Origin: Carnegiea gigantea | Lineage: Eukaryota > Streptophyta > Magnoliopsida > Caryophyllales > Cactaceae | DNA length: 64,000 nt | Assembly (NCBI GenBank): GCA_029747015.1 | Contig: JAKOGI010000443.1 | Span: forward strand, 82,501-146,500 | Direction of reading: 5' to 3' | Shown here: in pieces, positions 1 through 11,300 of the stretch | Numbering within the stretch: the first letter of the stretch is position 1 | Layout: each line of letters starts with the position of its first letter | The notes under the pieces: model-generated | Told to the model about the DNA's origin: nothing | What the model saw: the letters and a program-made list of their open reading frames with translations, nothing else | Databases searched by the model: none | Position numbers and translations under genes: made by a program

Positions 1-460
1 ACATTTGGTTGTTGGACTACTTGTTAGAACCTATTGTTGCATCGTCTTGAAAGAGAGATTGCCAACTTAGGAGGAATCAAATTAAGTAATCAAAAATATT
101 AAACTTGGATTAAGCCAAATTAGCTTGAAAGAGCGACGTTTGCTTAGTTTAAGCAAATTTAGTTGATTTCGAAAGAATGGACTGAATTTCTGTATAGATT
201 GCAATTCCTCGAATTTAACCAATTAGAGAAAGCCACATGCTCATTATTTTGATCCAATCACCTTTCACAACTATATGAATTCCTAGACATTTTTCCTTAA
301 TTGATGTAGAATTAATGCATTAGAAATTGTTAATTAAAAACCATTTAAATTTTGATTCTCTTAGCATATCTTGAGGGATTATAACCCAGTATTTTCACCT
401 AGTCCTTGTGGGATTGACCCTGAACAGCTATAATGCCACCGTGTGCTTGCAGCCGTATCA
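1..460 (+). mobile_element. 5' LTR (3' portion) of gag-only element E1
   Basis: This is the right-hand end of an LTR whose start lies before the window. It matches 4,374-4,833 almost base for base, with roughly one difference in ten by eye and small indels. It ends in GTATCA, where the 3' copy ends in CTTATCA. A primer site follows 6 bases later, which fixes this copy as the 5' LTR of a plus-strand element. The same LTR family, on the other strand, bounds the Athila element at 8,311-19,789. Confidence 0.85.
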
Positions 461-466
461 AGTTTT

Positions 467-486
467 TAGTACCGTTGCTGGGGACT
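467..486 (+). other. Primer-binding site of E1
   Basis: TAGTACCGTTGCTGGGGACT follows the LTR end and the spacer AGTTTT. It is a mutated form of the TGGCGCCGTTGCCGGGGA type common in Athila-group Ty3/gypsy elements. It matches the sites at 18,545-18,564 and 57,019-57,035 on the other strand. Confidence 0.75.
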
Positions 487-586
487 AGCGTCGAATATTG
501 GGTGTTTCCTGATAGGTTTGACTAAGAATTTTGTTTTTCTTTGCCAAAAAAAAAAAAATTGAAAAAAATAAGAAGAAGAAAAAACG

Positions 587-1049
587 ATGGCAATTTTTCA
601 TTTTCCCCAATTTGACCATTAATTATTTTAGAGGTATTTTAAGTGATTAAGTGTGTTTCTTGCTTGATGTTGTTATTGTTTGGGTAGATTAGAAATATTG
701 GACATCTTTGATGAGGGTGTGAATAGTGAAACCCATATTCTTTTAGAGTATTGGGATTTTCATGGTAAAAATATTGATGATGCTTGTTATTTATTTAAGT
801 GGATTGCTTGGGATTCATTTGAATTTGAGAAGGCTTGTCTTGTTTCTAGATATTCATGTTTTAATCCTTATGCATTCTATTCTAGATTTTATTGTGCTCC
901 TTTTTTGGTGTGATTTCTATAATTGTTCTGACCAAGATATAAATTCGTGTCCTTATTATGCATGTTATGCTCAACCTAACTTTGCATCTCCCATGGACAA
1001 TACTGATGTTGTCCTGACCTTACCTGACTCGTCCTTTCCTTTAGCTTAG
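587..1049 (+). pseudogene. gag remnant of E1, ending at an in-frame TAG
   Basis: This is a degenerate gag (capsid and nucleocapsid) reading frame. The likely start is the ATG at 587, giving MAIFHFPQF, which parallels MPVFKFPQY in the related element at 55,968. The middle, with the motifs LLEYWDF and WIAWDSFEFE, is in one frame to about 907. The zinc-knuckle-like segment WCDFYNCSDQDINSCP is in another, so there is at least one frameshift, besides early stops. The frame closes at TAG 1,047-1,049 and stays open again from the next codon into the following ORF. The paralogue at 55,968-55,366 has the same order of motifs and is intact over this span. No protease, reverse transcriptase or integrase follows, so E1 would be non-autonomous. 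Confidence 0.75.
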
Positions 1050-1052
1050 TCC

Positions 1053-1607
1053 ATGGGGCTTAAGGTGGGTAAGCCTTTTGGGAGAGTTACTAGGTTTGAT
1101 GTTATTAATGTATATTTTGAGTCAGAAGATACTTTTGATAAGGTGCATGATCTAGTTGAGACTCCTTCGGAGCAGTCATGTGATGTGCTTGTGCATAAGG
1201 AGTCTTCTAGCCTTGGTTTCTATGATATTGTTATCCCTAATCCCTTTCATCATTCTCATGTTTCCCCTATGTGTTTATTACCCTCTATTTCCCCCGAGTA
1301 TTCTTTAGATGCATCCATTGATAATCCTAAGATTTGTGATGCTAATAATGATTTGGACTATGAGGATAACATGTTTAGTATGCTTGGTGAGAACATTCAA
1401 GCTTATGTGTCCCTAGGTTACTTTAGAGGGTGTGATCCCCGCATTGATCCTTATTGTGTATGCCTAGGAGACTTGCCTAGTAAAATCATGTGCTCTACAT
1501 TCTTTAATCCTTCCTATGATTTTTCTAAGGCTACTGATAAGGTTAAGAGGATATTAGTTGTCTTTGGTGTGATTTTTGTTATTTTCTCTTACCTTTTTAT
1601 TCTCTAA
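1053..1607 (+). pseudogene. Second ORF of E1, acidic with hydrophobic C-terminus
   Basis: This 184-codon frame is in phase with the zinc-knuckle part of gag and separated from it only by TAG at 1,047 and one further codon. I recognise no domain. The body is rich in D, E, S and P. The last 20 or so residues (VVFGVIFVIFSYLFIL) are hydrophobic and could form a membrane anchor. The positional counterpart at 55,365-54,400 is also acidic and also ends in a hydrophobic stretch, which suggests a shared element-encoded product rather than chance. Function is unknown. It could be a gag extension reached by readthrough, or a separate protein. The family is probably real, but this copy is likely dead because the gag before it is broken. 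Confidence 0.55.
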
Positions 1608-1617
1608 ATTGTGGTCC

Positions 1618-1765
1618 CAGGAGTTTGATAAACTCCTGCATGCTTTAATAGTGCCTGCTTTCATGAGCTAAGTCTTGAAGATATGATGGAGTGGCTGATG
1701 CTCCATTTACCCCATTTCTGTGGAGGCCTTAGCTTAGGTACACTCTGCACCTAACTTGGTGAGAT
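1618..1765 (+). promoter_or_regulatory. Structured, partly conserved block after ORF2 of E1
   Basis: Two hairpins follow the stop codon. The first, at 1,619-1,637, pairs AGGAGTTT with AAACTCCT across a 3-base loop. The second, at 1,686-1,706, pairs ATGGAG with CTCCAT. The same 21 bases occur unchanged on the minus strand at 54,347-54,327. A second conserved stretch, containing AGCTTAGGT and CTGCACC, follows in both elements. Such a block could be a packaging, export or splicing signal; that is inference. Confidence 0.5.
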
Positions 1766-2732
1766 CGTTATGTTTTGTTTCCTTTCTCTTATCTTAGTTT
1801 CTTCCTTTGAATAGTAATGCTTTATTTAAGCATGGGGAAGGATAGTTACTATGTTTTCCTATTTTGGTTATTAGCTTGCGTACATGCTAGAGCATATAGT
1901 TTTAGGTTTCCTTTTTGTTTGCATTAGTGTTTCATATTTAGTTGCATTTTAGGTTTGCATATAGGATTGCATGAAGAGATGGTGAGGATTGGTTTGAGAT
2001 TCCCTCTAATGATGCTTTTGTTTAGGTAAGATAGCTTTCATAAACTTTAGTAGCTTTTGATATGTAATTCCTTTCAGTGTGAAAATTTTTGAAGGTTTTG
2101 TTAATATTTCTTTTTTTGACCCTTGTCTTGATTGAAAACTATGCTACCCCCTAGAGTCATTAGCACTAATGTTGGTACATGGAGTCATTTTATGAGCTTA
2201 ATGAGACTTTGGTAGATATCCCGTCCGATTTTGAGCCTTATTTGGACTAATTTATTATATTTAGTCTCATGTTCTATCATGTGTGTGACTCTTCCATGTC
2301 GCATCTCTAGAACTTGCCTAGATTCTTGTTCAGAACCACATTTGCATGTGCATAGTTGATGATATGATAGAGGCATTCTTTCTAGTTATTTAGCCGCATA
2401 GTCAAATAGCCTACCTCTGTGTTACGTGCTTATTCCCTTTGCTAGCTCGTTTTAGCTTATATCCGTCTTTTTTGTGATCCCTTCATATTAGCCCTTGGCC
2501 AAATATATATTCCTACCTTTAAGCCAAGTCTATAGAGCATCACTTTATCTTTGTAGTAGGTGGTCTTGGGGATAATTGAGTTTAAGGTGGCTTTGGTATG
2601 TTGATTTGTTGAGGGGTTGATAATATTGAGCATTTGTTTTGGTTTCCTCTTGTTGGGGTTGTGTATATATATCTTCGGTTGTGAGTTGATAGTTAGTGAC
2701 CCTATGCCTTTCAATAATTGTCATTTTCTATT
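1766..2732 (+). other. E1 internal non-coding region
   Basis: About 1 kb with no coding similarity that I can see. Short frames on either strand have no recognisable motifs. It lies where pol would be in a complete element. Confidence 0.5.
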
Positions 2733-2740
2733 ATATGTCC

Positions 2741-2779
2741 ACATTAAGGGCAATGTATAATTCCAACATGGGGGAATTA
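2741..2779 (+). promoter_or_regulatory. Internal hairpin plus polypurine-like module of E1
   Basis: ACATT and CAATGT pair around AAGGG, and 8 bases later comes AACATGGGGGAATTA, which resembles a polypurine tract. The true tract before the 3' LTR is about 810 bases downstream. The same module occurs in the Athila element (11,340-11,301, minus) and in the nested element (54,078-54,038, minus). Confidence 0.5.
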
Positions 2780-3578
2780 GTCGTTATATTTTCATTTGAT
2801 CTCCTGGAAAAAAGAGAAAAAATCATTAAAAAACGAAGAAAAAGTGGAAAAAAAGAAAATTGTGGGAAAAAAGGGAAAAAAACTAAATGATTGGCATTGG
2901 ATATGTACATAGTTTGAGTTCTTTCTTTATCAACTCATTTCCTACTTGATCAGGATATGTTCATTGTATTTTTGAGGTTTGGAGTGTTGGTGATTTTTAT
3001 GTTTGCTTGGTGGTTAGTTGGTTGCTCCTAGTCACTTGGCTAAGTGGCCCCACATTACCTAAATGCGTTTGTCCACTTCTTTTCCTTAACCCTTCTACCC
3101 CACATTATAACCCATGTAAAGTTCTCTTGATTGTCTTGTACACATTGCATTTTAGTGGTGGAGAATTTTAGAGTCTTGTCGAGCCTATGGTAGATCGCAT
3201 CTAGGGAACGAGTCTTGAGTGAACCTATGATGTATTTCAAACACATGAGCGAGAGTGTTGCACATTTTTCAAAAGTGAGGTTCTACCAGTCCATTTGGCT
3301 CTACCCAATCTCATGTGCTTGTATGACATGCTTTGTGGTTCTTTAGGGGTGATCAAGTTTGATATTGAGCTTGTGGTCATGCACTTATTTGAAAACCTTC
3401 TTTTCCTCCTAATTTAAGAATGTTTTGCGCACTATTTAGGATTGCAATTGATTGGCATTCTTGCTTGTGATATGTTAGGACTTGCCTACTTTACAGAGGT
3501 TGTTATGTGTTTAAATCTTAGATGCATCTTCCTTTGTCGATTTTCTATAGTGTTTGCTGGAGGACAAGTAACAGTTTA
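2780..3578 (+). other. E1 3' untranslated region
   Basis: Non-coding. It shares patches with the 3' UTR of the Athila element, including a run of AAAAAACGAAGAAAAA and the lead-in GAGGACAAGTAACAGTTTAA to the polypurine tract. Confidence 0.5.
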
Positions 3579-3592
3579 AACATAGGGGACTT
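3579..3592 (+). other. Polypurine tract of E1
   Basis: AACATAGGGGAC precedes the 3' LTR. The counterpart in the Athila element, AAGCATGGGAGAA, stands in the same place on the minus strand at 9,573-9,561. Confidence 0.65.
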
Positions 3593-4833
3593 TGATAAGT
3601 GCTCAATATGTACATCAATTTGGGTTTATTTTGTGTCATTCATAGGAGAATACTGTGCTTTAAGGTATTATTTACACTCCTATTCTCAATTTATGCTTTG
3701 ATACGGTCGTTTGATGTGTTTTGCAGGATTTTAAGCCTTTTTACCTAGCATTTGACCCTATATAGGTGTATTTTGACTCACCACGGATGCCCCTGAGTTG
3801 CTACGCCTGTGGAAGAGAGAAAGAATAGAAGAGTGTCGAGCCAGCCAACACCATGGTCAGCCCGTGGTGGAGGTGTAACTGCTAGTATCTTCATTTTCCC
3901 TCATCATGTGGCTAAGATTGATTTGGTTTTCCTATAAATAGGGCATTCCTCGGCTGCAGAAACACACAATTCCCATCAGCCCATTCTCTTTTCTTCTCTT
4001 AGATTAGTTTAGTCTAGATTAGAGAGAGAGGGAGATAGAGTTGAAGTGAAGATTTACAAGGACTCCACCACAGGTTTGCACGACAGTTCAAGTGCGATCT
4101 TAATTGAGCATCTCTTTTCTCTTTTCTCTTCTCTTCTCTTCTCTTCAGATTTATTGTTTTAGATGTTTAATTTAATTATGTTTGAGTAGTTTTCTTTACT
4201 CTAGCGATTTGTTAGTTTATGAACATGTTGTTTGATTAAGTTTTAATTTATAGAATTGTGCTGATTTTCACGATTGGTGGGATTTCGTTCTATGAAGTGT
4301 TATTTATGTTATAAGTGGATTTGTGGCCAAAGTTTGCTTACACAATTGAAACAATTGGCTGAACATTCGAAAGATGACATTTGGTGGTTAGATTGCTTGT
4401 TAGAACATATTGTTGCATCGTTTCGAAAGAGAGATTGTCAAGTTGGGAGGACTCGAATTAAGTAATCAAAAATATTAAACTTGGAGTAAGCCGAATTAGC
4501 TTGAAAGAGCGATTGCTTAGTTTAGGCAAATTTAGATGATTTCGAAAGAATAGACTGAATTTCTGTATAGATTACAATTCCTTGAAATTAATAAATTAGA
4601 GAAAGGCACATGTTTATTATTTTGATCCAATCACCTTTCATAACTATATGAATTCCTAGACATTTTTCCTTAATTGATTTAGAATTAGTGTATTAGAAAT
4701 TGTTAATTCAAAACCATTTAAATTTTGATTCACTTAGCATATCTTGAGGGATCATAACCCAGTAGTTTCACCTAGTCTCTGTGGAATTGACCTTGAACAG
4801 CTACAACGCCACTATACGCTTGCAGGCTTATCA
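3593..4833 (+). mobile_element. 3' LTR of E1
   Basis: This LTR of 1,241 bp is bounded by the inverted repeat TGATAAG / CTTATCA. A TATA box, CTATAAATA, lies at 3,932-3,940. About 80-100 bases upstream of it is a GC-rich patch (CACCATGGTCAGCCCGTGGTGG). The last 460 bases match the window start. The R-U5 part is clearly homologous to the LTRs at 8,311-9,560 and 18,571-19,789, which are in the opposite orientation. The left target duplication lies outside the window, so it cannot be tested. Confidence 0.9.
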
Positions 4834-6590
4834 GGTGTTGGTGCATGCGGCGTTTGGCGCATTCTATTTCGCATTGAATAGAATGTCACTCGCATTGTAA
4901 TCGAGACGTTTTGGGACACCACCGCCACATTTTATTTCTGAATCAGTGATATGACTAGAACTCTTTTCGATTTTGCAATGCTAATGGGTCTTGTATTCAC
5001 AAGAGAGCCATTAATGTACCAAGAGGATTTCTACACCCATCGCAACCGACTCCTGCACCATTTTGGTCTAATCATAGAGTGTACTCCTCATAGAGACCAT
5101 TTTCCTTATAGTATTCTCGTCAATTTGATGCGTGATGACGAGCGATGGGCATGATGTTTGCCCGATCGACAATCCCATAACTTTCTTACCCTTCTTTGTG
5201 GCACGACTATCTTCGCCAACCTAGGCAAGCATTTTCATTTTCATTACTTGGCTAACTTTATTGACTTATATAGAGTAAGAAGTTTAAAATGGGAAGTTCC
5301 TATGTATTTCACCCTAAACCATGGAATGCAGCATGGAATGCAAAAAAACCAAGCACATTCATGGGGAACAACGTTTTGAGTATACCCCTTTGGAGTTTGT
5401 GGGGATTTGTCAAGGTAACAAATTTTACACTCTTTTATTTCCTCCTATACTTGCTAACGTTTAATGTTAGCTATTTTATTTTACAGCTTTTGTTTTATGA
5501 ATATTTCCCAAATCTTTTTCTGAGGTTGCTAGGTCCCAAAAGCTTCCCTATAGTGGTTTCATATACCAAAAGGCAACCAAATTCAATGACTGTTTCAGCT
5601 TTGAAATCATCAACGTCTCCGTGCAGCCATCAATGCTTCGGAATCAGTAAGGTTATTTTATTCAAAAGCTAACTCAATGCTCTACTGAGCCTCTCCTTCG
5701 TAGGCTAATTTTCGTAAATGGGAAAATCATATTATGCCTCGCAAACTTGAAGCCATCCAATTCTATACGTAGTAGTGAATCCCCATGGAAGGACCATTTA
5801 GTTTCCTCTAGAGCTTGGGCGACCGGGTTACTGCCTAATTCCTAACCAGTGGCCTCTGTTTGTTCCTCTGGATCCACCCCAATCTATTTACTATGTGAGG
5901 ACTCTTACCCTCTTACCCTAGATAATATGGCGAAGAAGAAGTCGGGTATTTATTTTATGGACTGTGTTCACCACCATTGTAATTTTCAACCCATCTTCAG
6001 TCTCTCCTGACCAATTTGCTATATTTTCTTTTTTATATCTATCCCATTTTTTTCGATATAATGAGGCTAATGTTTGTAATGCAGGCGACAGCTAGCAAGG
6101 CTCCTATACCGAGCTTGAACGTTCTGGAGAAGGGGAGGAAGCCATTAACGTGGATGTCCTTGGTTCAAACATCAGAGTGCCCAGAACTCTACTTTGGCAT
6201 ACATTTATTAGGTAAGCGTATTGCTCACTTTGTTTGCCACAAGCTGAACATCAAGCTTTTAACTATTCTCTTATTTTCGGTATAAGTGGCAAAAGTTCAG
6301 GGTAATATTTTACCCTTTTCACTTGATGAGAAGGCCATTTGTAAACCGTTTTAACTTTCCATCATCCTTAAATAGACAAGGTGAGTTTCTTCCTTGGACT
6401 TGATGTTGTATATTATTCCCTTTGCTTAACTCTATCCATTTATGCCACAAGACCTACAGAAGATGTTCATTCTCGAAGGTCTCACAGCTCTCCTTGTAGA
6501 AGGTGTCCTTCTGCTGGAGCTAGAGATATTCTTGAGTCTTCTCGTGAAAGAGAGAGCAGCTCATGCCCTGACTCCTCATAAGTCATGGAT
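4834..6590 (+). pseudogene. PMD extra-ORF remnant, copy A (antisense in a Tat element)
   Basis: This is a degenerate plant mobile domain frame. Visible pieces are FDFAMLMGLVFT near 4,970 and TTIFANLGKHFHFHYLANF near 5,210, both typical of PMD. The same order of blocks recurs in copy B (24,124-25,900) and copy C (33,361-35,250), with stops and indels at different places in each, so all three look like dead relatives of one ORF. Copy B has a minus-strand Tat integrase just to its right, which implies that the PMD frame was antisense to gag-pol. Extra ORFs, including antisense ones, are a known feature of Tat-lineage elements. The left end of this copy is cut by E1. A captured cellular gene is possible but less likely given the context. 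Confidence 0.65.
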
Positions 6591-7377
6591 CTACTAAAAA
6601 TTTACGATCTTGTAGATCCTTGTGTTTGTCTAGTTCTCTGGAAGAAACCTATCTGCCCCATATTTTAGATAGTGATACTTCCTGTGGAGTGGTGCATGAT
6701 GATCCTTCCTGTCATTTCTGGGCCCCTAGGGAAAATCCCTAAGATGACATGGGCACCAGTCATGTCTCGATTGATTCTGGTTATACTTCGGGCTTTGTTT
6801 TCTACTTTGGTGGTATAACTAGCAGTCAGTCCAGAGGTAATCAGTAGGGGCAGCTCATTAAATTGATGTATGATGCTTTGACTATAATCATGTAATGTAA
6901 TTTCACTTTTTTTTTGCAATGTTACTTTCATACAAATTTTTATGTAAGATCACTATAACTCTAATACACATTAGCCCCCATTTCCCTAAAAAATAAATAG
7001 AGATAAAAAGCAAAAAGGATATGACAAGTTTTTAAGTGCTCTGTGCCCTGGGTAACAATTTAAGAACTTTATTAAATAATTTGTGAATTACAATCACTAG
7101 CCTTTTGTAAGCCATCAAGTGGAAAAAAAAATAATAAAAAGAAGAAACCAGGCGGCACCCTAGCCTTGGATACTGGTAGGTATCTCCATTAGGCCTTTCT
7201 GTCAAGTCAAACATTAATTTGGCATTTTTGCCTAGCCCAAATTGGATTTAGCTGTTGACCCCGTGAAGTCACGGAACACGGTCGCTTCCTTAGGAGCAAG
7301 CATCCAAATTCTACATGGATCTTAATCAGCTTTTTGTAGCTATAAATTAAGGTTGTCTGGCTAGCTAGTTTTATCAA
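6591..7377 (+). other. Spacer between the two extra ORFs, copy A
   Basis: Non-coding, but aligned throughout with 25,880-26,640 of copy B. For example, a block containing GGAGTGGTGCATGATGATC occurs in copies A and B and, altered, in C. C ends inside this spacer. Confidence 0.5.
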
Positions 7378-7760
7378 TTGACGATGAGAACACAAGCTCA
7401 AAAAGAAATCACAATGCCATTTGAAAAGATGTTCACTTCCTGGCGCCTATGTATTGGTGCCACTGATAAGCATCACCTTGAGAGTCTTCACTTGATTGAT
7501 CTTAGCCTGCATGAAGCTGTGATTTCCTGCGATTTCCTTGGAGTTGTATCCACTTTTAGGGATTTTGAACTACCCATCTTTTGCTTTGGGAAGCATGAAT
7601 TATGTGAATTGCTGGAGGAATTTAGTGTAGTTGTTGGCTTTCCCCTTTATTGACCTCCTATTCTACTGTGCATCCCCAGGGATCTTCCTTCTTTGTATGG
7701 ACGGGTATTAGGTCTAAGGAAGGAGAATCTGGCCACCATACTCTTTCAAGATGAAGTAGA
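7378..7760 (+). pseudogene. DUF7745-like extra ORF, copy A, 5' part
   Basis: A reading frame from 7,378 contains FGKHELCELLEEFS, which fits the plant transposon-associated family I know as DUF7745 (typical core: FG..E..PT.EEF). The equivalent in copy B reads FGKHELRPPVEEFS near 26,850. A stop at 7,651 interrupts this copy, and the frame is then cut at 7,760 by a hAT insertion. It resumes at 19,804. The function of the family is not known to me. The assignment rests on a short motif and on the parallel position after PMD. Confidence 0.55.
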
Positions 7761-8310
7761 TAGGGTGAGCAAGGTTCTCAGGTACCTTTGAACAAGTTTA
7801 GAACTGGTTAAACGGTTCCAGTTCTGATCTCTAAAATAGAGGAACTGGTCCAATCGGTTCCGATTCCAGCTCTAAAAAAAAATTCAGAATTAGAACTTGG
7901 AACTGGTTTAGAGAGAGGAAAATAATACTTTTTTATTTTTTTACTACCTTCTCTTTTTGTTCTCAATTCTTTTTCTATTTAATTTTTCTACAAAAATGAC
8001 TTTTTAAATAGTTAATTTAACGCAATATTAGTTAATTTTGTAAAACTACCAGATGAATTAGTCTTTATATTTTTCAAGTGATTGAGGTAAGAAAATACAC
8101 AAGATCAATAAATTAGCTTTCTTTTTTGTGTAAAATAGAAGATAAAGGCAGAAAAAAATCAAACAATCGGTCTCAAACTCTATATAAATAAAGACATTCA
8201 ATTTATGAGTTTTTAAAATTTCAATATGAGGTTCTGATTCTGGTTCTCAAAAGTTAGGAATCTGTTTGACTAGTTCTGGTTCCCAATTTTTAGGCATTAC
8301 TCAGAGGCGC
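7761..8310 (+). mobile_element. hAT miniature element 1, left part
   Basis: It starts TAGGGTGAGCA at 7,761. Its other end, TGCTCACTCCTA, is at 19,792-19,803, beyond the Athila insertion. The flanking 8-bp duplications are GAAGTAGA (7,753-7,760) and GATGTAGA (19,804-19,811), one mismatch. An uninterrupted relative is at 40,219-40,970. Both carry many GGTTCC/GGAACC motifs near the ends and no coding capacity. Without the Athila element it would be about 565 bp. Confidence 0.8.
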
Positions 8311-9560
8311 TGACCACCGCCGTAAGCACATTGGTAGTTGTAATATAGATAAAAAGATCGTCCTCAGGGACCAAAGTAATCCATTGAGCTTTGTCTATCA
8401 GAATATGCTAAGCAAATACGAAACCAAGGAGTTTTGGTTCAGCAACTTCAAATTCACTAATTCTAACTCAATTAAGGAAAAATGCCTAGGAATTCATGTA
8501 ATTAAGAAAGATGATTGGATCAAAATGATATACATGCAGTTTTCTCTAATCGGTTAATTTAGAGGAATTGTAATCTATCTAAAAATTTAGTCTATTCTTT
8601 CGAAATCAACCCAATTTGCCTAAACTAAGCAAAAGTCATTATTTCAAACTAATTTGCCTTAATCCAAGTTGAATGTTTTCGATTACACTCTAATCATCCC
8701 AACATGCAAATCTCTCTTTCGAGATGACACTACGTTAGGTTTTATCAAGCAGTCTAATAATTAGATGTCATCTTTCAGTTTTTCACTTAATTGTTTCAAG
8801 TGAGCAAGCAAACTTTGGCTAAAAATCCGCTCACAATATGATAATCACTTGATAGAACGAATTCAAACCAATCATGAACTAAGCACAATTCTATTGATTA
8901 AAACATGATCCAACTATATTTTCATAAACTAACAAACTCTTAGACAAAATAAACTACTTACACATGATTAAAGATTGAAAACTAACCAACAATTCAACGA
9001 AATCTAAGAGAAAGGGCTTGACAGAGACAGCCTTGGACTAAGGCTTTTAAACCACCCCAAAACCAAACACACTCCAGATTTCTCACTAAAACAATATCAA
9101 AACTAAAAGTCCTAGCTAAAAAGGGCAAAATTTTAAGAAAGAAAGTGAACTGTGCCATGCTTCCTCTTCTCTCTTTGCTGTTGAACGATGAGACTTTTAT
9201 AGAGAAGCTTGGATATTTTAAGCCACACAGCCGAGGGAAAACAAAGAGACAGTAGTTACACAGCTCACCATGGTCCATGGGGGCCACCACAATCCGATCG
9301 TGGCCTTGGCTGGAACCGATTTTCTGCTCTTGTCTTACTCCACGGATGTAGCATCGCATGGGTGTCTATGGGGGAAGTCAAAATACATCCAATGAGGGTC
9401 AAGTGCTGGGTAATAGGGCCTAAAATCCTGTAAAACGCATCAAACAACCATACTTAAGCATAAATCGAGAATGGAAGTATAAATAGTAACTTAAAGTACA
9501 TAATTCTCCCAAAAAAGGGCAAAATGGCCCTAAAATGATCTATACATTAAGGACTTATCA
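8311..9560 (-). mobile_element. 3' LTR of Athila element
   Basis: This LTR of 1,250 bp reads TGATAAG...GTGGTCA in element orientation and matches 18,571-19,789. On the minus strand a TATA box, CTATAAAAG, lies at about 9,202-9,194. A GC-rich patch with CCATGG and GATCGTGG lies about 70-110 bases upstream. It is homologous to the LTRs of E1. The flanks GGCGC and ACTGC are not a clean 5-bp duplication. Confidence 0.9.
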
Positions 9561-9576
9561 AATTCTCCCATGCTTA
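9561..9576 (-). other. Polypurine tract of Athila element
   Basis: On the minus strand, AAGCATGGGAGAATT lies directly before the LTR start TGATAAG. It is preceded by AGTAACAGTTTAAG, shared with E1. Confidence 0.65.
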
Positions 9577-11300
9577 AACTGTTACTTATTCTCAAGCAAT
9601 TTTAGAACCAAAAATATAGACAACCTCCTCAGGATAGATACAGGAAACATTTCAATGGCAAAGCTGATCCAATGGTAGGCTAAAAAGATGCAAAAATTAT
9701 TAGCAAACAGACTAGGGAATGAAATTTTTGAAAACCGCTTGATAGACCACAATGCCAAATTTAAATCAATCTCCCCGAATCATCAAATACAGTCACTCAA
9801 CATATGAAACAAATGAAGCTAGCAAGGCTGGTAAAACCTCATTATAGTTATCTGGCACTCATCATTCATGTGTTTGAAAAACAATTAGGTAGGTTCCCTC
9901 AATTCTCATCCCTTAGACGCAAATTTACTATAAGCTTGACAAGACTCCCAAATTCGCCATCATTAATATGCAAACACACTAGACAATCATGAAAACTTTC
10001 AGAGAGTTGAAATAGGGCCATGGCTAAAGGTAAAAGGGGAACAAATGTTTTGGAAAAGCTAGAAGCCATAGACTATGAGCCAAACAATTCCAATGTATCA
10101 TACAACATCCTTCCAAGATGAGCACACTTTATCAACAAAATACATCCCCAATTAAATAGAAAAAGAGTTAAAAAATTATAAAAAATTACAATTCCAACAA
10201 GGCGAATACTCTCTTTCTTATTCACTTTTCTTCTTTTTTTCTTTTTCTTTCCCTTCTTTTTTTTTTTTAGTGTTCTTTTTCTCTTGTTCGTTTGATTTTT
10301 GTTTTTTTTTTTGTTTTTTTTTTTTCCGGAAAGAGTTAGCCAAGGGAAATCTATAATGAGCTTTAAATCCCAACTCTTCTCTAAACTTTGTAAAATAAGA
10401 CAAGGAATTTCCTTTTTATCAATCAAGATTACACGTCCCTTTACTTAACAACCAAAATCCACTAAAAGATCTCAACTCTCCTTCCTAGCTCCCAAATCAA
10501 ACTTAACGCAAAAGAATGAAACGCTCCTTTAGTCTTGGCTTAAGGGTGAGATAATCATTTGGCCATAGGCTATAGTAGGAGGTTCAAATCAGAAAAAAAA
10601 TGGATAAAAGTTCAAAAGGGCTAGCAAAGGATATAATATACAATAAAGGTGGCTATCTGGCCATTGGGTTTAACAAATCAAAGAAAAATGCCTCAGTCAT
10701 ATTGCCTGAATGCATATGCGAAATATGATATTGAATGAGAATCAAAGCAAGTTCTAGAGAATTGATGTCAAGGAAGAGTTACACATGAAAGAAATACGAG
10801 ATTAAATTGATAAATAGTTTTTAAAAGCTCAAAGCCTCATGAGACATCTACCAAGGTCATAACTAGCTCATTAGTAAACATATGCTAAAATTCATGTAAA
10901 GACTCATGGGGTGAAAAACTCGCATTCAACATGTGGTCAAAACATGGAGGTCATTTTTGAAAATTCATTCTCAAACATTTTATGCACAATTAGGTGAATC
11001 AAAGGATCAAATCAAACCAAAGAAGTCTACCTAGTCCACAAAAATCATCATCAGAGGATTTTTTTCAATTTTTTTCTTCGTTTTTTATGCACGCTCCTAA
11101 TAAAAATGCAAACTAACATCCTAAAAATGCAAAAATGATGAAAGTAACTAAAACTAAAAATACAATCTAAAGTGAACAACAAAAAAAAAGATAATAAACT
11201 AAATATAAATTACAATAAACCATCCAAAAACAACTATCACAAACAATACATACAATGCACAAGCACACCAAACCAGGCATCAGACACCAAATATAAGAAC
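9577..11300 (-). other. 3' UTR of Athila element
   Basis: About 1.7 kb of non-coding sequence with a long T/C-rich tract at 10,215-10,330. I see no coding similarity on either strand. Confidence 0.6.

Noticed and set aside
10240..10403. Lys-rich frames on the minus strand.
   Set aside because: They come from a T/C-rich tract in the Athila 3' UTR; low complexity only.
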